This document shows, one piece after another, positions 17,467 through 27,177 of a stretch of DNA of 64,000 nt. A program made the position numbers and the translations under genes. The notes beneath the pieces are model-generated. The model searched no databases and had not been told where the DNA came from. It worked only from the letters and a program-made list of their open reading frames with translations. Within the stretch, counting starts at the first letter, position 1. Every line of letters starts with the position of its first letter. The stretch comes from Zobellia nedashkovskayae (lineage in GTDB: Bacteria; Bacteroidota; Bacteroidia; Flavobacteriales; Flavobacteriaceae): NCBI RefSeq assembly GCF_015330125.1, contig NZ_JADDXR010000002.1, positions 1,054,001 to 1,118,000 on the forward strand. The letters are read 5' to 3'.

Positions 17467-19032
17467 TTAGGAAAAATACACGTACATACCCAATACAATG
17501 GAGCATATTACAAAACCAACAGGTTTGGCAAATTTCCATGGCGTAATATCCACTTGTTCAGTATATACTTCAACATATTCCGTTTCTCTAGGCCAGAATT
17601 TCCCAATAATGAACATTAGTACTACCACCAAAACAAACAAGATGCCCATAACATGCAGAAAGCTGATGTCTGGCTTAACAATATAAAGAGTTACTAAATA
17701 GGTAACCACTGCGAAGACTATACCAATGTTGGCAGCTATACCTGGTACTTTTTTAGTTAAGTAACCTACTAAGATTATAGCTAAAATAGGCACACTATAC
17801 GACCCATTTAATTCTTGTAGATAATTGAATATACCACCTTCCACCCCGAATAATAGCGGTGCTATAATCATAGAAATTATAGCAAGGAAAATACCGAATA
17901 TTTTACCTGCCTTTACGATTTGTTTCTCAGAAGCTTCTTTATTAATGTATTCTTTGTAAAAGTCGAGTCCAAAAAGGGTAACGGAACTGTTAAGTGCACT
18001 ATTGAAAGAACTTAAAATAGCACCAAAAAGGACTGCCGCAAAAAATCCTATAAAGGCAGTCGGCAAAACCTTCTTCACCACCATAGGATACGCTTGATCC
18101 GCATTGGTCAATTCACCATTAAAAATCTGATAGGCAATAATACCTGGTAATACCACAATAAATGGTCCTAATATTTTCACGAATGCGGCAAGGCTCAACC
18201 CTATTTGACCTTCACGTAAATTCTTGGCACCAAGAGCCCTTTGAATGATAGCTTGGTTCGTTCCCCAATAATAGAAATTTACAATAATCATACCTGTAAA
18301 AAGTGTCCAAAAAGGCACTGAGGAATCAGGGCCACCCAAAACATCGAACTTTTCAGGAAAATTGGTTGTCAGGACATCCATACCAGCAGTAAGACTTCCA
18401 TCGCCCACGTATAGCAACCCGAATATAGGTATAAGCGAACCACCAATGATTAAACCTACAGCATTAATAGAATCCGATACCGCAACTGCCTTCAATCCAC
18501 CGAAAATAGCATAGATACTTCCGATTACACCAATACCCCAAACAGTAACCCATAAAGCGCTTTCTTCGCCCATGCCCATTGCTTCGGGTAAATCAAACAT
18601 GGTATTTATTGCCAAAGCACCAGAATACAGCACAGTAGGCAACATAGAAATGGCATACCCTCCTAAGAACAAAAGGGACACTAAGGTTTTTGTGGATTTT
18701 CCGTATCGTTTTTCCAAAAATTGAGGAATGGTAGCAATACCTCCTTTTAAATATCTAGGTAATAACACCAATGCAGTAAAGACCATAGCTATAGCAGCCA
18801 ATACCTCGTAAGCCATAATGAGAATACCCTCGCTATAGGCAATACCGTTCATACCTACAATTTGCTCTGTTGACAGATTTGTTAAAAGCAACGATCCTGC
18901 TATTACTGGTCCGGTAAGGCTACGACCACCTAAAAAATAACCGTCCGAAGAGGTTTCATCCGTTTTTCTAGTTGATAAATATGCTATGATTGCTACTAGT
19001 AATGTAAACCCGATGAACGTTGCTATTCCCAT
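17467..19032 (-). CDS. sodium/sugar symporter (SSS family), probably for arabinose
   Basis: 521-residue membrane protein of the solute:sodium symporter family with about 14 membrane segments. The SSS signature region GGLKAVAVSDSINAVGLIIGG near residue 178 and the early ITGPVIAGSLLLTNLSTEQIVGMNG-type motif (here LTGPVIAGSLLLTNLS, then EQIVGMNG) are seen, followed by NFYYWGTNQAIIQRALGAK near residue 252. Its position between araD and araA, in the same direction with gaps of about 20 bp, makes L-arabinose the likely cargo; that is an inference from context. Confidence 0.9.
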   Translation of the reverse strand: MGIATFIGFTLLVAIIAYLSTRKTDETSSDGYFLGGRSLTGPVIAGSLLLTNLSTEQIVGMNGIAYSEGILIMAYEVLAAIAMVFTALVLLPRYLKGGIATIPQFLEKRYGKSTKTLVSLLFLGGYAISMLPTVLYSGALAINTMFDLPEAMGMGEESALWVTVWGIGVIGSIYAIFGGLKAVAVSDSINAVGLIIGGSLIPIFGLLYVGDGSLTAGMDVLTTNFPEKFDVLGGPDSSVPFWTLFTGMIIVNFYYWGTNQAIIQRALGAKNLREGQIGLSLAAFVKILGPFIVVLPGIIAYQIFNGELTNADQAYPMVVKKVLPTAFIGFFAAVLFGAILSSFNSALNSSVTLFGLDFYKEYINKEASEKQIVKAGKIFGIFLAIISMIIAPLLFGVEGGIFNYLQELNGSYSVPILAIILVGYLTKKVPGIAANIGIVFAVVTYLVTLYIVKPDISFLHVMGILFVLVVVLMFIIGKFWPRETEYVEVYTEQVDITPWKFAKPVGFVICSIVLGMYVYFS

Positions 19033-19053
19033 AAAATATATTTCAATTAAAAC

Positions 19054-19758
19054 TTAACACCCTTGTCCGTAATAGGCATCTTTACCGTGCTTGCGCTCAA
19101 AATGCTTCTTTTTTAAAGCCTCTTTTAACGTAGCTGCGTTAGGATTTATCTGCAAGGTTAGATGTGCCATTTTAGCTACTTCTTCACATACAGCACTATT
19201 ATATACTGCTTTGGCGGCGGTTGCACCCCAAGTAAAAGGAGCATGGCTACCAACCAGTATCATACCTATTTCGTTATAATCTAACCCTCTTTCTTTTAAA
19301 CAATCAATTATTTGATAGCCCGTCATATGCTCGTAATCTCCTTCTATATACTCGTCTTTCATAGGAGGAGCACATGGAATATCAGCAATCAAATGATCGG
19401 CATGAGTCGTTCCGAAGATAGGAATATCTTTTATTGCTTGTGCCCATGCAGTACCGTAAGTTGAATGTGTGTGAACCACTCCGCCTATTTTATCCCATTC
19501 TTTATAAAGAACAGCATGTGTTTTTGTGTCAGATGAGGGTCTCATTTTACCTTCTACAATCTTTGCATCAAAATCGCAAATGACAATATCCTCAACCTTT
19601 AATGTATTATAAGGTACGCCACTTGGTTTAATAGCGAAAACCCCTTTATCTCTATCTACAGCACTTGCGTTTCCAAATGTAAACAATACCAGACCTAGTT
19701 CCGGAAGCTGCATGTTTGCCTCAAAGGCCTCTTCTTTTAATGATGTATACTTACCCAT
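19054..19758 (-). CDS. araD: L-ribulose-5-phosphate 4-epimerase
   Basis: 234 residues, class-II aldolase fold. Turns L-ribulose-5-phosphate into D-xylulose-5-phosphate. Zinc and substrate motifs are present: GNASAVDRD near residue 29, KPSGVPY near residue 43, the zinc histidines in HTHSTYGTAWAQ near residue 96 and GTTHADHL near residue 117, and a third in VGSHAPFTWG near residue 168. The C-terminal YGQGC is typical of AraD. It overlaps the end of araB by 8 bp. Confidence 0.96.
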   Translation of the reverse strand: MGKYTSLKEEAFEANMQLPELGLVLFTFGNASAVDRDKGVFAIKPSGVPYNTLKVEDIVICDFDAKIVEGKMRPSSDTKTHAVLYKEWDKIGGVVHTHSTYGTAWAQAIKDIPIFGTTHADHLIADIPCAPPMKDEYIEGDYEHMTGYQIIDCLKERGLDYNEIGMILVGSHAPFTWGATAAKAVYNSAVCEEVAKMAHLTLQINPNAATLKEALKKKHFERKHGKDAYYGQGC

Positions 19759-21445
19759 TTCTTCTGGTTTCGTTCATGATATGTTTCTCCATCGTATCGC
19801 CTAGCCTACTGTAGTTTTCATATACTTTTTCATAGGCTATTGCATCTGTTTCATTCGGTTGATAAATAATCTCAAAAGGGCTACCCATCTTCTCCATAGC
19901 TTCGGGAACATTGGTGTAGACCTCCGCAGCTACAGCACCAAAAACTGCCGCACCTAATGCACAGGCCTGTTCTGACTCCACTACTTTAATAGGCATATTA
20001 AGTACATTGGCCATCATTTGCATTATAAATGGTGATTTCTTGGCCACTCCCCCCAAAGCTATAACCCCTTTAATTGGTATACCTTCGGATAGGAACCTAT
20101 CTACTATCTTTTTTGCCCCAAAACAGGAAGCTTCCACTAAAGCTCTAAATATTTTAGGCGATGTACTCCCTAAATTTATACCTGCAATTACTCCTTTCAA
20201 ATTCTGATTGGCATCTGGTGTTCTTCTTCCATTCATCCAATCTAGCGCCAACTCTCCCGAAGCACCAATAGGCTCTTTGCTTGCGGCATTACTAAGTTCG
20301 GGAATCAGGTTTTTAAGTGCCTCTGCAATTAATTTTTCCTTGGTATCTTCATCAATTAAAGAAGACTTAGATATAAGTTCTTGAATTGGCCACGCCAAAA
20401 CCCTGCTGTACCAAGCATAAATATCCCCAAAAGCAGACTGACCAGCTTCCAACCCTAACATATTAGGAATGACGGAACCATCTACTTGTCCGCATATACC
20501 TTTTACCAATTTTTCTTCCCCTTCCATAGGAGCTACCAGAACATCACAAGTAGATGTCCCCATTATTTTTGTTAGATAGTATGGCTCAATCTTAGCGCCT
20601 ACGGCGCCCATATGGGCATCAAAAGCCCCCACTGAAACAATAGTTTCCGCAGAAAGACCCAATCGCTCAGCCCATTCCGGACTTAAAGTACCCGCTGAGA
20701 TGTCTGAAGTATAGGTCTTATCAAAAAGACGTTCTCTTAGTCCGTCCAAAAGCGGATCTAATGCTACAAGAAAATCATTAGAAGGCAATCCATTATAACT
20801 TTCATGCCAAAGCGCTTTATGCCCTGCTGCACATCTGCTACGTTTCATTTCACGAACATCGTTGCCCCCAGTTAATAAAAACGGAATCCAATCACAATGC
20901 TCTACCCAAGAATAGGCAGCTCCATACACCTTGTTATCTACTCTAGAAACATGAAGTATTTTGCTCCAAAACCACTCTGAAGAATAAATTCCGCCTTCAT
21001 ATTGTGAATAATCGATATCCCATGTAGCGCATAATGCATTAATTTCATTGGCTTCCTGGATACCGGTATGGTCTTTCCAAAGCACGAACATTGCGTTCGG
21101 GTTCTCTTTGAATGCATCCAAAAGTGCCAATGGAGTTCCATTAGCATCTACCGCAACGGGTGTACTTCCCGTAGTATCTACACCTATGCTAACAATTTGT
21201 GCCGCAACCTTAGGACCTACTTCAGCAACAACGGACTTTACCGTAGATTCTATACCTTCTATGTAGTCTAAAGGATGTTGGCGAAAACTATTTTCGGAAG
21301 GAACACAGTATTTGCCTTCTTTCCAACGTACATAATAATGTACCGCCGTGGAAAGCTCTTGACCTGTTTTTGTGTTGACCAAAACAGCTCGGACGGAATC
21401 CGAACCAAAATCCAAGCCCAGACTATAGGCGGTTTGTGACCTCAT
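19751..21445 (-). CDS. araB: L-ribulokinase
   Basis: FGGY-family sugar kinase, 564 residues, phosphorylating L-ribulose. Landmarks: N-terminal phosphate loop GLDFGSDSVRAVLVNT, the substrate region VGVDTTGSTPVAVD-like segment (SIGVDTTGSTPV near residue 87), IMGTSTCDVL near residue 289, DWMNGRRTPDANQN near residue 402 and the adenosine-binding GGVAKKSPFIMQMMANVL near residue 466. The length is close to other bacterial AraB kinases. First enzyme gene of the operon, 99 bp after the regulator gene; that gap contains inverted repeats that may hold the operator. Confidence 0.96.
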   Translation of the reverse strand: MRSQTAYSLGLDFGSDSVRAVLVNTKTGQELSTAVHYYVRWKEGKYCVPSENSFRQHPLDYIEGIESTVKSVVAEVGPKVAAQIVSIGVDTTGSTPVAVDANGTPLALLDAFKENPNAMFVLWKDHTGIQEANEINALCATWDIDYSQYEGGIYSSEWFWSKILHVSRVDNKVYGAAYSWVEHCDWIPFLLTGGNDVREMKRSRCAAGHKALWHESYNGLPSNDFLVALDPLLDGLRERLFDKTYTSDISAGTLSPEWAERLGLSAETIVSVGAFDAHMGAVGAKIEPYYLTKIMGTSTCDVLVAPMEGEEKLVKGICGQVDGSVIPNMLGLEAGQSAFGDIYAWYSRVLAWPIQELISKSSLIDEDTKEKLIAEALKNLIPELSNAASKEPIGASGELALDWMNGRRTPDANQNLKGVIAGINLGSTSPKIFRALVEASCFGAKKIVDRFLSEGIPIKGVIALGGVAKKSPFIMQMMANVLNMPIKVVESEQACALGAAVFGAVAAEVYTNVPEAMEKMGSPFEIIYQPNETDAIAYEKVYENYSRLGDTMEKHIMNETRRNG

Positions 21446-21489
21446 ATGTAAAAACTTTAAATTTAAGGTAGCGTTTTAACAGAATCCTT

Positions 21490-21539
21490 TTGTAAAAGAA
21501 ACTAATATAGAACTTTTTACAAGTGTTTCAAAAACACTT
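21490..21539 (-). promoter_or_regulatory. inverted repeats between regulator and araB (candidate operator/attenuator)
   Basis: Two structures fill the 99-bp gap. The arms TTGTAAAAG (21490-21498) and CTTTTTACAA (21513-21522) face each other with one extra T and a 14-bp spacer. An 8-bp hairpin AAGTGTTT/AAACACTT with a 3-nt loop (21521-21539) lies five bases downstream of the regulator stop. There is no T-run, so the hairpin is a weak terminator candidate. The first pair could be the AraR-type operator for araB; that is inference from position. Confidence 0.35.
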
Positions 21540-21544
21540 AATGC

Positions 21545-22225
21545 TTAAATTGTAAAGTTTTTTGTTTTATTATATTTTTTCTCGTTAAAACGGTATAAAA
21601 AGGCGCCTTTTTTAGATTCAGACATGTCTTTTTCATCCAATTTGATTAAAAAATCCATCGTAGCAAGTTTCTTTCGGAAATTACGCTTATCCATTTCCTC
21701 CTGAAAAATACCTTCATATAGCTTTTGTAGTTGGGGTAAGGTAAACTTATCAGGAAGAAGGTTAAAGACTATAGGAAAAGTACGTACTCTTCTCTGAAGC
21801 CTTCTTATGGCAGACTCAACCATATCCTTATGATCAAAAATTAAATTAGGAAGTTCATCTATAGGATACCATTTGGCCCTATATTCCTCAATAAGATCCT
21901 TATTATACTTGTCTTTAAGAATCAATGCGCTGTAAGTTGTAGACACTACACGTTCATAAGGATCACGTTTGGCCTTACCAAAAGTACGGACCTGCTCCAT
22001 ATAAACATCTTCTAGACCTGATAGGTCTTTTAAAACTCTATTTGCCGCATCGTCAAGATCTTCATGGTTACCAACAAAACCACCCATAAGAGACCATCTA
22101 TCTTTTTCAGGTGCAAAGCCCCTTTGGACCAACAGCACTTCTAACCTATTATCATTAAACCCAAAGATGATACAATCCACAGCAAGGGTAATTTGCTGTA
22201 TATCCTTATATGTTCTGTCCATCAT
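21545..22225 (-). CDS. araR: NUDIX-domain transcriptional regulator (NrtR/AraR type)
   Basis: 226 residues. The N-terminal NUDIX domain (about 8-140) has the fold landmarks VDCIIFGF, LLVQRG and SLMGGFVGNHEDL. The catalytic REUxEE part of the NUDIX box is NRVLKDL, so hydrolysis is unlikely. The C-terminal part (FTLPQLQKLYEGIF near residue 167, DKRNFRKKLA) is the winged-helix of the NrtR family. In Bacteroidota such a protein (AraR) controls arabinose genes, and this gene sits directly before araBD-symporter-araA, which fits. The gene symbol rests on that context. Confidence 0.82.
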   Translation of the reverse strand: MMDRTYKDIQQITLAVDCIIFGFNDNRLEVLLVQRGFAPEKDRWSLMGGFVGNHEDLDDAANRVLKDLSGLEDVYMEQVRTFGKAKRDPYERVVSTTYSALILKDKYNKDLIEEYRAKWYPIDELPNLIFDHKDMVESAIRRLQRRVRTFPIVFNLLPDKFTLPQLQKLYEGIFQEEMDKRNFRKKLATMDFLIKLDEKDMSESKKGAFLYRFNEKKYNKTKNFTI

Positions 22226-22609
22226 AATTTAAACTTAAGTTAACGGTTTCATCAAAAATACGGAAAGAATCCGGTTGTAAGTGTATGTGTAACATTTTCA
22301 ATTTTATCCTATGAAAAAATCACTAATTGACGTTCATTTGAATCACCCAGTAGCCTAAAGGAGCATAATTTTCGGCTATTAAAAATTGAGTTTACAATGA
22401 TTTCATGTGTCATCCTTGTAGCATCGTAAAATGAATACTAATTTCTTGGTTTTTTCGCAAAACAGTTAACGAAACACTGTCCTACTCCAAATTTTCGACA
22501 TGAGTCCCCTTTTTATCTATGAAACACAGTCAACACATTTTAAAGGATTGTTCTAATGGAGTATCTTGTGCCCCATACCAAAGCATACATTTTATTAAAA
22601 CCTAACCAT
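22226..22609. other. divergent intergenic region between araR and the epimerase gene
   Basis: 384 bp, AT-rich, no credible gene. On the minus strand TATTTTTG (22260-22253) fits the -7 consensus 28 bp before the araR start, but no TTG lies at the right distance. A 15-codon frame at 22312 (MKKSLIDV) and a TAGCC/GGCTA repeat around 22350-22380 are present; neither is convincing. No plus-strand promoter box was recognised. Confidence 0.35.
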
Positions 22610-23617
22610 ATGATTACTGAAAGTAAAAAAATTCTAATTACCGGAGTTGCAGGCTTTTTAGGCTCCAATTTTTTAGTTAAAACGTTGAACGAAGGACACT
22701 GCGTTGTCGGGATAGATAATCTATCTATGGGTTCTCTTCAAAATATTCAAGATAGCCTTGACCATAAAAACTTTGAGTTTATAGAAGGTGATGTTCTAGA
22801 CACTACCTTAATAGACAGACTAGATGATGACTTTGACGTTATAGTTCATCTAGCAGCTTTTAAAATACCAAGATACGGCAACGCTGTTGATACATTAAAA
22901 ATCAACTCCAAGGGAAGCGAAAATATGCTTGAACTTGCCCGAAAACTTAAATGTAAATTTGTTCTTGCATCAACATCTGATGTATATGGCATGAGTCCTG
23001 ATATTCCTTTTAAGGAAGATGGAAACTGTCTTATAGGAGATTCAAAAGTGCCGCGTTGGGCTTATGCCGTTTCAAAACTTTTTGATGAGCATTTAGCCTT
23101 GGCTTATATGGAAGATTATGATTTTCCTGTTGTTATCCTAAGATTCTTTGGCTCTTATGGACCAAACCAAAATCTTTCATGGTGGGGAGGCCCGCAATCT
23201 GTTTTTATAGATTGTATATTGAATAACAAAGAAATCCCAATTCATGGTGATGGACAGCAAACTAGAACCTTTACTTTCGTAAATGACACTATAGAGGGCA
23301 TCTACGCCGCAACTACAAAGCCAGAAGCCAACGGAGAGGTTTTTAATATTGGAGCAAATGAAGAAATTACCATTCTTGAGCTTGCTACTTTACTTAAAGA
23401 AATCTCTGGCGAACCAACAACTTCAGAAGTAAAACTGATTCCGTACAACGAAATATCTGCTGGGAGAAAATATCAAGACGTCATGAGACGCGTACCTGAC
23501 AATACAAAAGCAGAGCGAATACTTGGTATTAAGGCCAAGACTTCATTAAAAGAAGGCCTTCGAATAACTTTTGAATGGCAAAAAAATATTACTTCAACAA
23601 AAGCAGAGGTATTATGA
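22610..23617 (+). CDS. NAD-dependent sugar-nucleotide epimerase/dehydratase
   Basis: Extended short-chain dehydrogenase, 335 residues from the ATG at 22610 (MITESKKILITG); an upstream in-frame ATG at 22556 would add 18 residues before the Rossmann strand and is less likely. NAD loop GVAGFLGSN, catalytic Ser in ASTSDVYG and the pair YAVSK (Tyr and Lys), substrate loop RFFGSYGPNQ and the C-terminal QTRTFTFVNDTIEGI are all seen. It probably epimerises or dehydrates an NDP-sugar. Its stop overlaps the next ATG (ATGA), starting a plus-strand cluster of sugar genes. Confidence 0.88.
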   Translation: MITESKKILITGVAGFLGSNFLVKTLNEGHCVVGIDNLSMGSLQNIQDSLDHKNFEFIEGDVLDTTLIDRLDDDFDVIVHLAAFKIPRYGNAVDTLKINSKGSENMLELARKLKCKFVLASTSDVYGMSPDIPFKEDGNCLIGDSKVPRWAYAVSKLFDEHLALAYMEDYDFPVVILRFFGSYGPNQNLSWWGGPQSVFIDCILNNKEIPIHGDGQQTRTFTFVNDTIEGIYAATTKPEANGEVFNIGANEEITILELATLLKEISGEPTTSEVKLIPYNEISAGRKYQDVMRRVPDNTKAERILGIKAKTSLKEGLRITFEWQKNITSTKAEVL

Positions 23618-24924
23618 AAATAGGCATCGTGGGAGGCGGTTTCATGGGCTTGACATTAGCTCATGAAATTGCAAAAACCAATGCCACCGTCAAAGTTTTT
23701 GAAAGCGCTGCTCAAATGGGCGGCTTGTCAACACATGAAGATTACGGTCCTTTTATTTGGGATCGATTCTATCACGTCATCCTACCTACCGATAATTTCT
23801 TAATAGACCTTATTGATGATTTAGGCCTTGGCGATAAATTGTGCTGGCGACGCTCTTATACGGGGTATTACGTTCAGAAAAAATTCTACTCCATTAGTAG
23901 CTCAAAAGAGTTTTTACTTTTTCCTGCTTTAAACTTGTGGGATAAGGCCATGCTAGCATTTACTATTTTCTATGGTTCCAAAATTAAGGATTGGAAGAAA
24001 TTAGAAAAAATTACAGTTGAAGATTGGCTAATTAAAATGGGCGGCAGAGCTACCTACGAAAAATTTTGGTCACCTTTACTATTGGCCAAACTAGGCGAAA
24101 ACCATAAAAAAGTTTCTGCGGTATTCATTTGGAGCTATATTAAAAGACTCTTTCAAGCCCGCAGTTCAGCTGCTCAAAAAGAGCATATGGGCTATATAGA
24201 AGGAGGTTACAAGACCTTTTTTGACACCTTACAAAATAATCTACATGAGAAAGGGTCAGAGATTTCCCTTAATAGTGTGGTTCAGAATGTAAAAGCTAAT
24301 CCTCAAGGAGGAGTTACGGTTACTTGCGATGACAAGGAAGAACATTTTGACAAGGTTATCTTTACCTCGCCTCTTAACATACTCTCTAAGGTTGCGAATC
24401 CTGATTTATTTGAATCATCTAAGCCTGACGCTCCAGTAGAATATCTTGGCGTTATTTGTTTAGTTTTGATAACTAAGAATTCTTTAACACCTTATTATGT
24501 ACTTAATATTGCGGATAAAGAAATTCCGTTTACAGGAGTTATAGGAATGAGTTCATTAGTTGACCTGGATCAGACCAGTGGTGAACATTTGACATATTTC
24601 CCAAAATATGTAAGCGCAAACGACCCTTATTGGAAAAAATCAGATGAAGAGTTAAAATCGCTATTTTTAGAAGGCGTATCAAAACTATATCCTGATTTTG
24701 ATACAAATGACATTGTTTCTGCTCATTTACACAAGGCTCTTAAAGTACAGCCACTTCAAGTTTTGAACTATTCAGAAACCATTCCTGATGTAAAAACCAA
24801 ACATAAGGATTTCTATATACTAAATACTTCTCAATTTGTAAATGACACCCTAAACAACAATACGGTTGTAAATCATGTAGAGAAATTTGTTACCCAATTT
24901 AAGACAGAATCCAATTTACAATAA
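23614..24924 (+). CDS. FAD-dependent oxidoreductase (protoporphyrinogen/amine oxidase-like)
   Basis: 436 residues from the ATG at 23614, which overlaps the previous stop by 4 bp; the in-frame extension to 23575 lies inside the upstream gene. The N-terminal dinucleotide fold IGIVGGGFMGLTLAHEIA and the adjacent VFESAAQMGGLSTH mark an amine-oxidase/UDP-galactopyranose-mutase-like flavoprotein. Other segments: WDRFYHVILP, FWSPLLLAKLGEN and GYIEGGYKTFFDTL. Proteins of this kind in glycan loci act on lipid-linked or nucleotide sugars; the substrate here is unknown. Confidence 0.82.
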   Translation: MKIGIVGGGFMGLTLAHEIAKTNATVKVFESAAQMGGLSTHEDYGPFIWDRFYHVILPTDNFLIDLIDDLGLGDKLCWRRSYTGYYVQKKFYSISSSKEFLLFPALNLWDKAMLAFTIFYGSKIKDWKKLEKITVEDWLIKMGGRATYEKFWSPLLLAKLGENHKKVSAVFIWSYIKRLFQARSSAAQKEHMGYIEGGYKTFFDTLQNNLHEKGSEISLNSVVQNVKANPQGGVTVTCDDKEEHFDKVIFTSPLNILSKVANPDLFESSKPDAPVEYLGVICLVLITKNSLTPYYVLNIADKEIPFTGVIGMSSLVDLDQTSGEHLTYFPKYVSANDPYWKKSDEELKSLFLEGVSKLYPDFDTNDIVSAHLHKALKVQPLQVLNYSETIPDVKTKHKDFYILNTSQFVNDTLNNNTVVNHVEKFVTQFKTESNLQ

Positions 24925-24948
24925 CACATACAACATCTAACCGAACGT

Positions 24949-25914
24949 ATGAGCAAGCCTTATTTGAGTCTTTCACTAGATATGGACAACCAGTGGTCTT
25001 ATATGAAGATACACGGTGAAGAAGGATGGGAAAAATACCCTTCTTATCTAGACATTTTTGTACCGCATGTACTTCAAGTACTAGAAGAGCTGGACTTGAA
25101 AATTACATTTTTTATTGTGGGCCAAGATGCCGCATTCGCGAAAAATCATCAATATCTAAGGCAAATTGCAGATGCAGGGCATGATATTGCCAACCATTCC
25201 TTTAAGCATGAAACATGGCTTCATCTTTATACGAAGGAGGAGATGAAAACCGAAATTGATTCTGCACATGATATTATTTATGAGGTTACCGGAAAAGCCC
25301 CTAGTGGATTTAGAGGGCCTGGTTTCAGCTGGAGTGGGACCCTATTGGAGGTTTTAGCGGAAAAAGGCTATAAATATGATGCCTCTACACTACCAACAGT
25401 AATAGGTCCATTAGCTAGATTATACTATTTCAGTACATCTAATCTAACTAAAGAGGAAAAAGAAGACAGAAAAGAAATTTTTGGTAAATTTTCCGATGGA
25501 TTCAAAAAATTGAAGCCCTACTTTTGGAAGACCAATAAGAATCAGCAATTGTTGGAGTTGCCAGTAACAACTATGCCTGTATTTAGAATACCCTTTCACC
25601 TTAGCTACCTTATTTATATTAGTAACATCTCATCCAATTTGATGATGTTGTATTTAAATATTGCGATTTTCTTATGTAAAATAACGAAGACAGAGCCTAG
25701 CTTTTTATTACATCCGTTGGATTTGATCGGGGGAGACCAAATAACAAGTTTGGCATTTTTCCCAGGAATGAATGTTTCGAGCGAAAGAAAAGTGTTCATA
25801 TTTAAAAAAGTAATGAAGAAACTGGGTAAACATTTCACCTTAACCGACATGAACGGGCACGTAGATGCCATAATAGACAAGAAGAGCTTAAAAACAGTGC
25901 AAGTGCCAAACTAA
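24949..25914 (+). CDS. NodB-type polysaccharide deacetylase
   Basis: 321 residues, carbohydrate esterase family 4-like. Motif 1 is LSLSLDMDNQ near the N-terminus with the metal Asp, motif 2 is ANHSFKHETW near residue 83 with the two histidines, and motif 3 is FRGPGFSW near residue 118. It probably removes an N- or O-acetyl group from a sugar on a lipid carrier or glycan. No signal peptide is seen, so it likely acts in the cytoplasm, as in lipid-linked aminosugar deacetylation. Gap to the FAD gene is 24 bp, same direction. Confidence 0.85.
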   Translation: MSKPYLSLSLDMDNQWSYMKIHGEEGWEKYPSYLDIFVPHVLQVLEELDLKITFFIVGQDAAFAKNHQYLRQIADAGHDIANHSFKHETWLHLYTKEEMKTEIDSAHDIIYEVTGKAPSGFRGPGFSWSGTLLEVLAEKGYKYDASTLPTVIGPLARLYYFSTSNLTKEEKEDRKEIFGKFSDGFKKLKPYFWKTNKNQQLLELPVTTMPVFRIPFHLSYLIYISNISSNLMMLYLNIAIFLCKITKTEPSFLLHPLDLIGGDQITSLAFFPGMNVSSERKVFIFKKVMKKLGKHFTLTDMNGHVDAIIDKKSLKTVQVPN

Positions 25915-25971
25915 AAAGTGAAAAGATAAAGTTTCTTCTCCTTTAATGAAGAATGGCAGAAATTTATCGTA

Positions 25972-27168
25972 TTGATTTATCTCTTTGTCGGTATCTATAT
26001 GTATACCTCGTTATTTTTCATAATTTTGAATAATTTACTTGTACCCTTTACAAATAGCTTAGATTCTCACATTCAAGCTCTTATACCAAAACAAAATACC
26101 AATATGCCAACCATATCCGACAAGATTGATTTAAAAAAGCCCCTTGTTTCTATTATTTTACCTGCATATAATGAAGAAGCGATACTCGAAAAAAATGTAT
26201 CACTTCTGTATGATTATTTGAATACGTTAGATAATTCATATAACTGGGAAGTCTTAATCATAAATGACGGAAGTACGGATAACACCATGACAATTGCCAA
26301 TTCACTTGCAAAGTCAAAGGACAATTTACGCGCCTATCATCATATAGTGAACAGAAATCTAGGCACAGCCCTAAGAACAGGCTTTAAACATAGTAAGGGT
26401 AAATATGTTATTGTTTTAGATATTGACCTAAGCTATTCACCAGACCATATAGGAAAACTTTTATCAGAGATAATGACTACAGAAGCCGATGTGGTTATTG
26501 CTTCTCCCTATATGAAAGGAGGCAAGAACACAGCAGTGCCGCGTTTAAGGTTACTATTAAGTAAGACTGTAAACTACATGATGCGAGTAGCATCACGTTT
26601 AAAAATTTATACTTTTACTGGAATGGTCAGGGCTTACAATGGTGATTTTATACGGTCATTAAACACCAAATCAAGCACCTTTGACATCAATACCGAAATC
26701 ATACTAAAAGCATACATATTAAGAGCCAGAGTTATTGAAATACCAGCACATTTAGACTGGTCCGAACAACAAAAGCTTGGTAAAACGCGTACATCAAGTC
26801 TCCGCATTGTAATGGGGATATTTAATGGTCTTGCCAATAGCTTTATTTTTAGACCGTATATGTTCTTTTGGGTATTGGGGTCGATTACTTTTGTTCTCTC
26901 CCTTTATATTATTATATGGATTTTCATTAATACCTATGGTGTATATCCTATGACAGCAGAATTAGCACATGGTTTTGAAGATCGTTTTTCTTACGCAGTG
27001 TCCGAAGTTTTCAGACAAAGGCCATATTCGTTTATTGTTGGTGGTACCACTATGATTATATCTATTCAATTATTGGGTCTTGGCTTCATATCTTTGCAGA
27101 AGAAAAGATATTTTGATGAACTGTTTCATCTAAATTCAGCCATACTCAAAGAAACCAAAAAATCATAA
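25972..27168 (+). CDS. GT2-family glycosyltransferase with membrane segments
   Basis: 398 residues if the TTG at 25972 is used, 389 from the ATG at 25999; both keep the N-terminal hydrophobic helix. The GT-A domain begins at PLVSIILPAYNEEAILEKNV. It has VLIINDGSTDNT, the nucleotide-sugar region VLDIDLSYSPDHI and TGMVRAYNGDF. Two hydrophobic helices near the C-terminus (about 290-315 and 352-377) resemble dolichol-phosphate-mannose synthase-like or GtrB-like enzymes that make polyprenyl-phosphate sugars. Together with the following GT39-like gene this suggests a lipid-linked donor and its user. Confidence 0.85.
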   Translation: MIYLFVGIYMYTSLFFIILNNLLVPFTNSLDSHIQALIPKQNTNMPTISDKIDLKKPLVSIILPAYNEEAILEKNVSLLYDYLNTLDNSYNWEVLIINDGSTDNTMTIANSLAKSKDNLRAYHHIVNRNLGTALRTGFKHSKGKYVIVLDIDLSYSPDHIGKLLSEIMTTEADVVIASPYMKGGKNTAVPRLRLLLSKTVNYMMRVASRLKIYTFTGMVRAYNGDFIRSLNTKSSTFDINTEIILKAYILRARVIEIPAHLDWSEQQKLGKTRTSSLRIVMGIFNGLANSFIFRPYMFFWVLGSITFVLSLYIIIWIFINTYGVYPMTAELAHGFEDRFSYAVSEVFRQRPYSFIVGGTTMIISIQLLGLGFISLQKKRYFDELFHLNSAILKETKKS

Positions 27169-27177
27169 GAACGGTCG

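Noticed and set aside
22312..22359. 15-codon frame that might be a leader peptide
   Set aside because: No run of regulatory codons, no terminator pair, and no promoter upstream.
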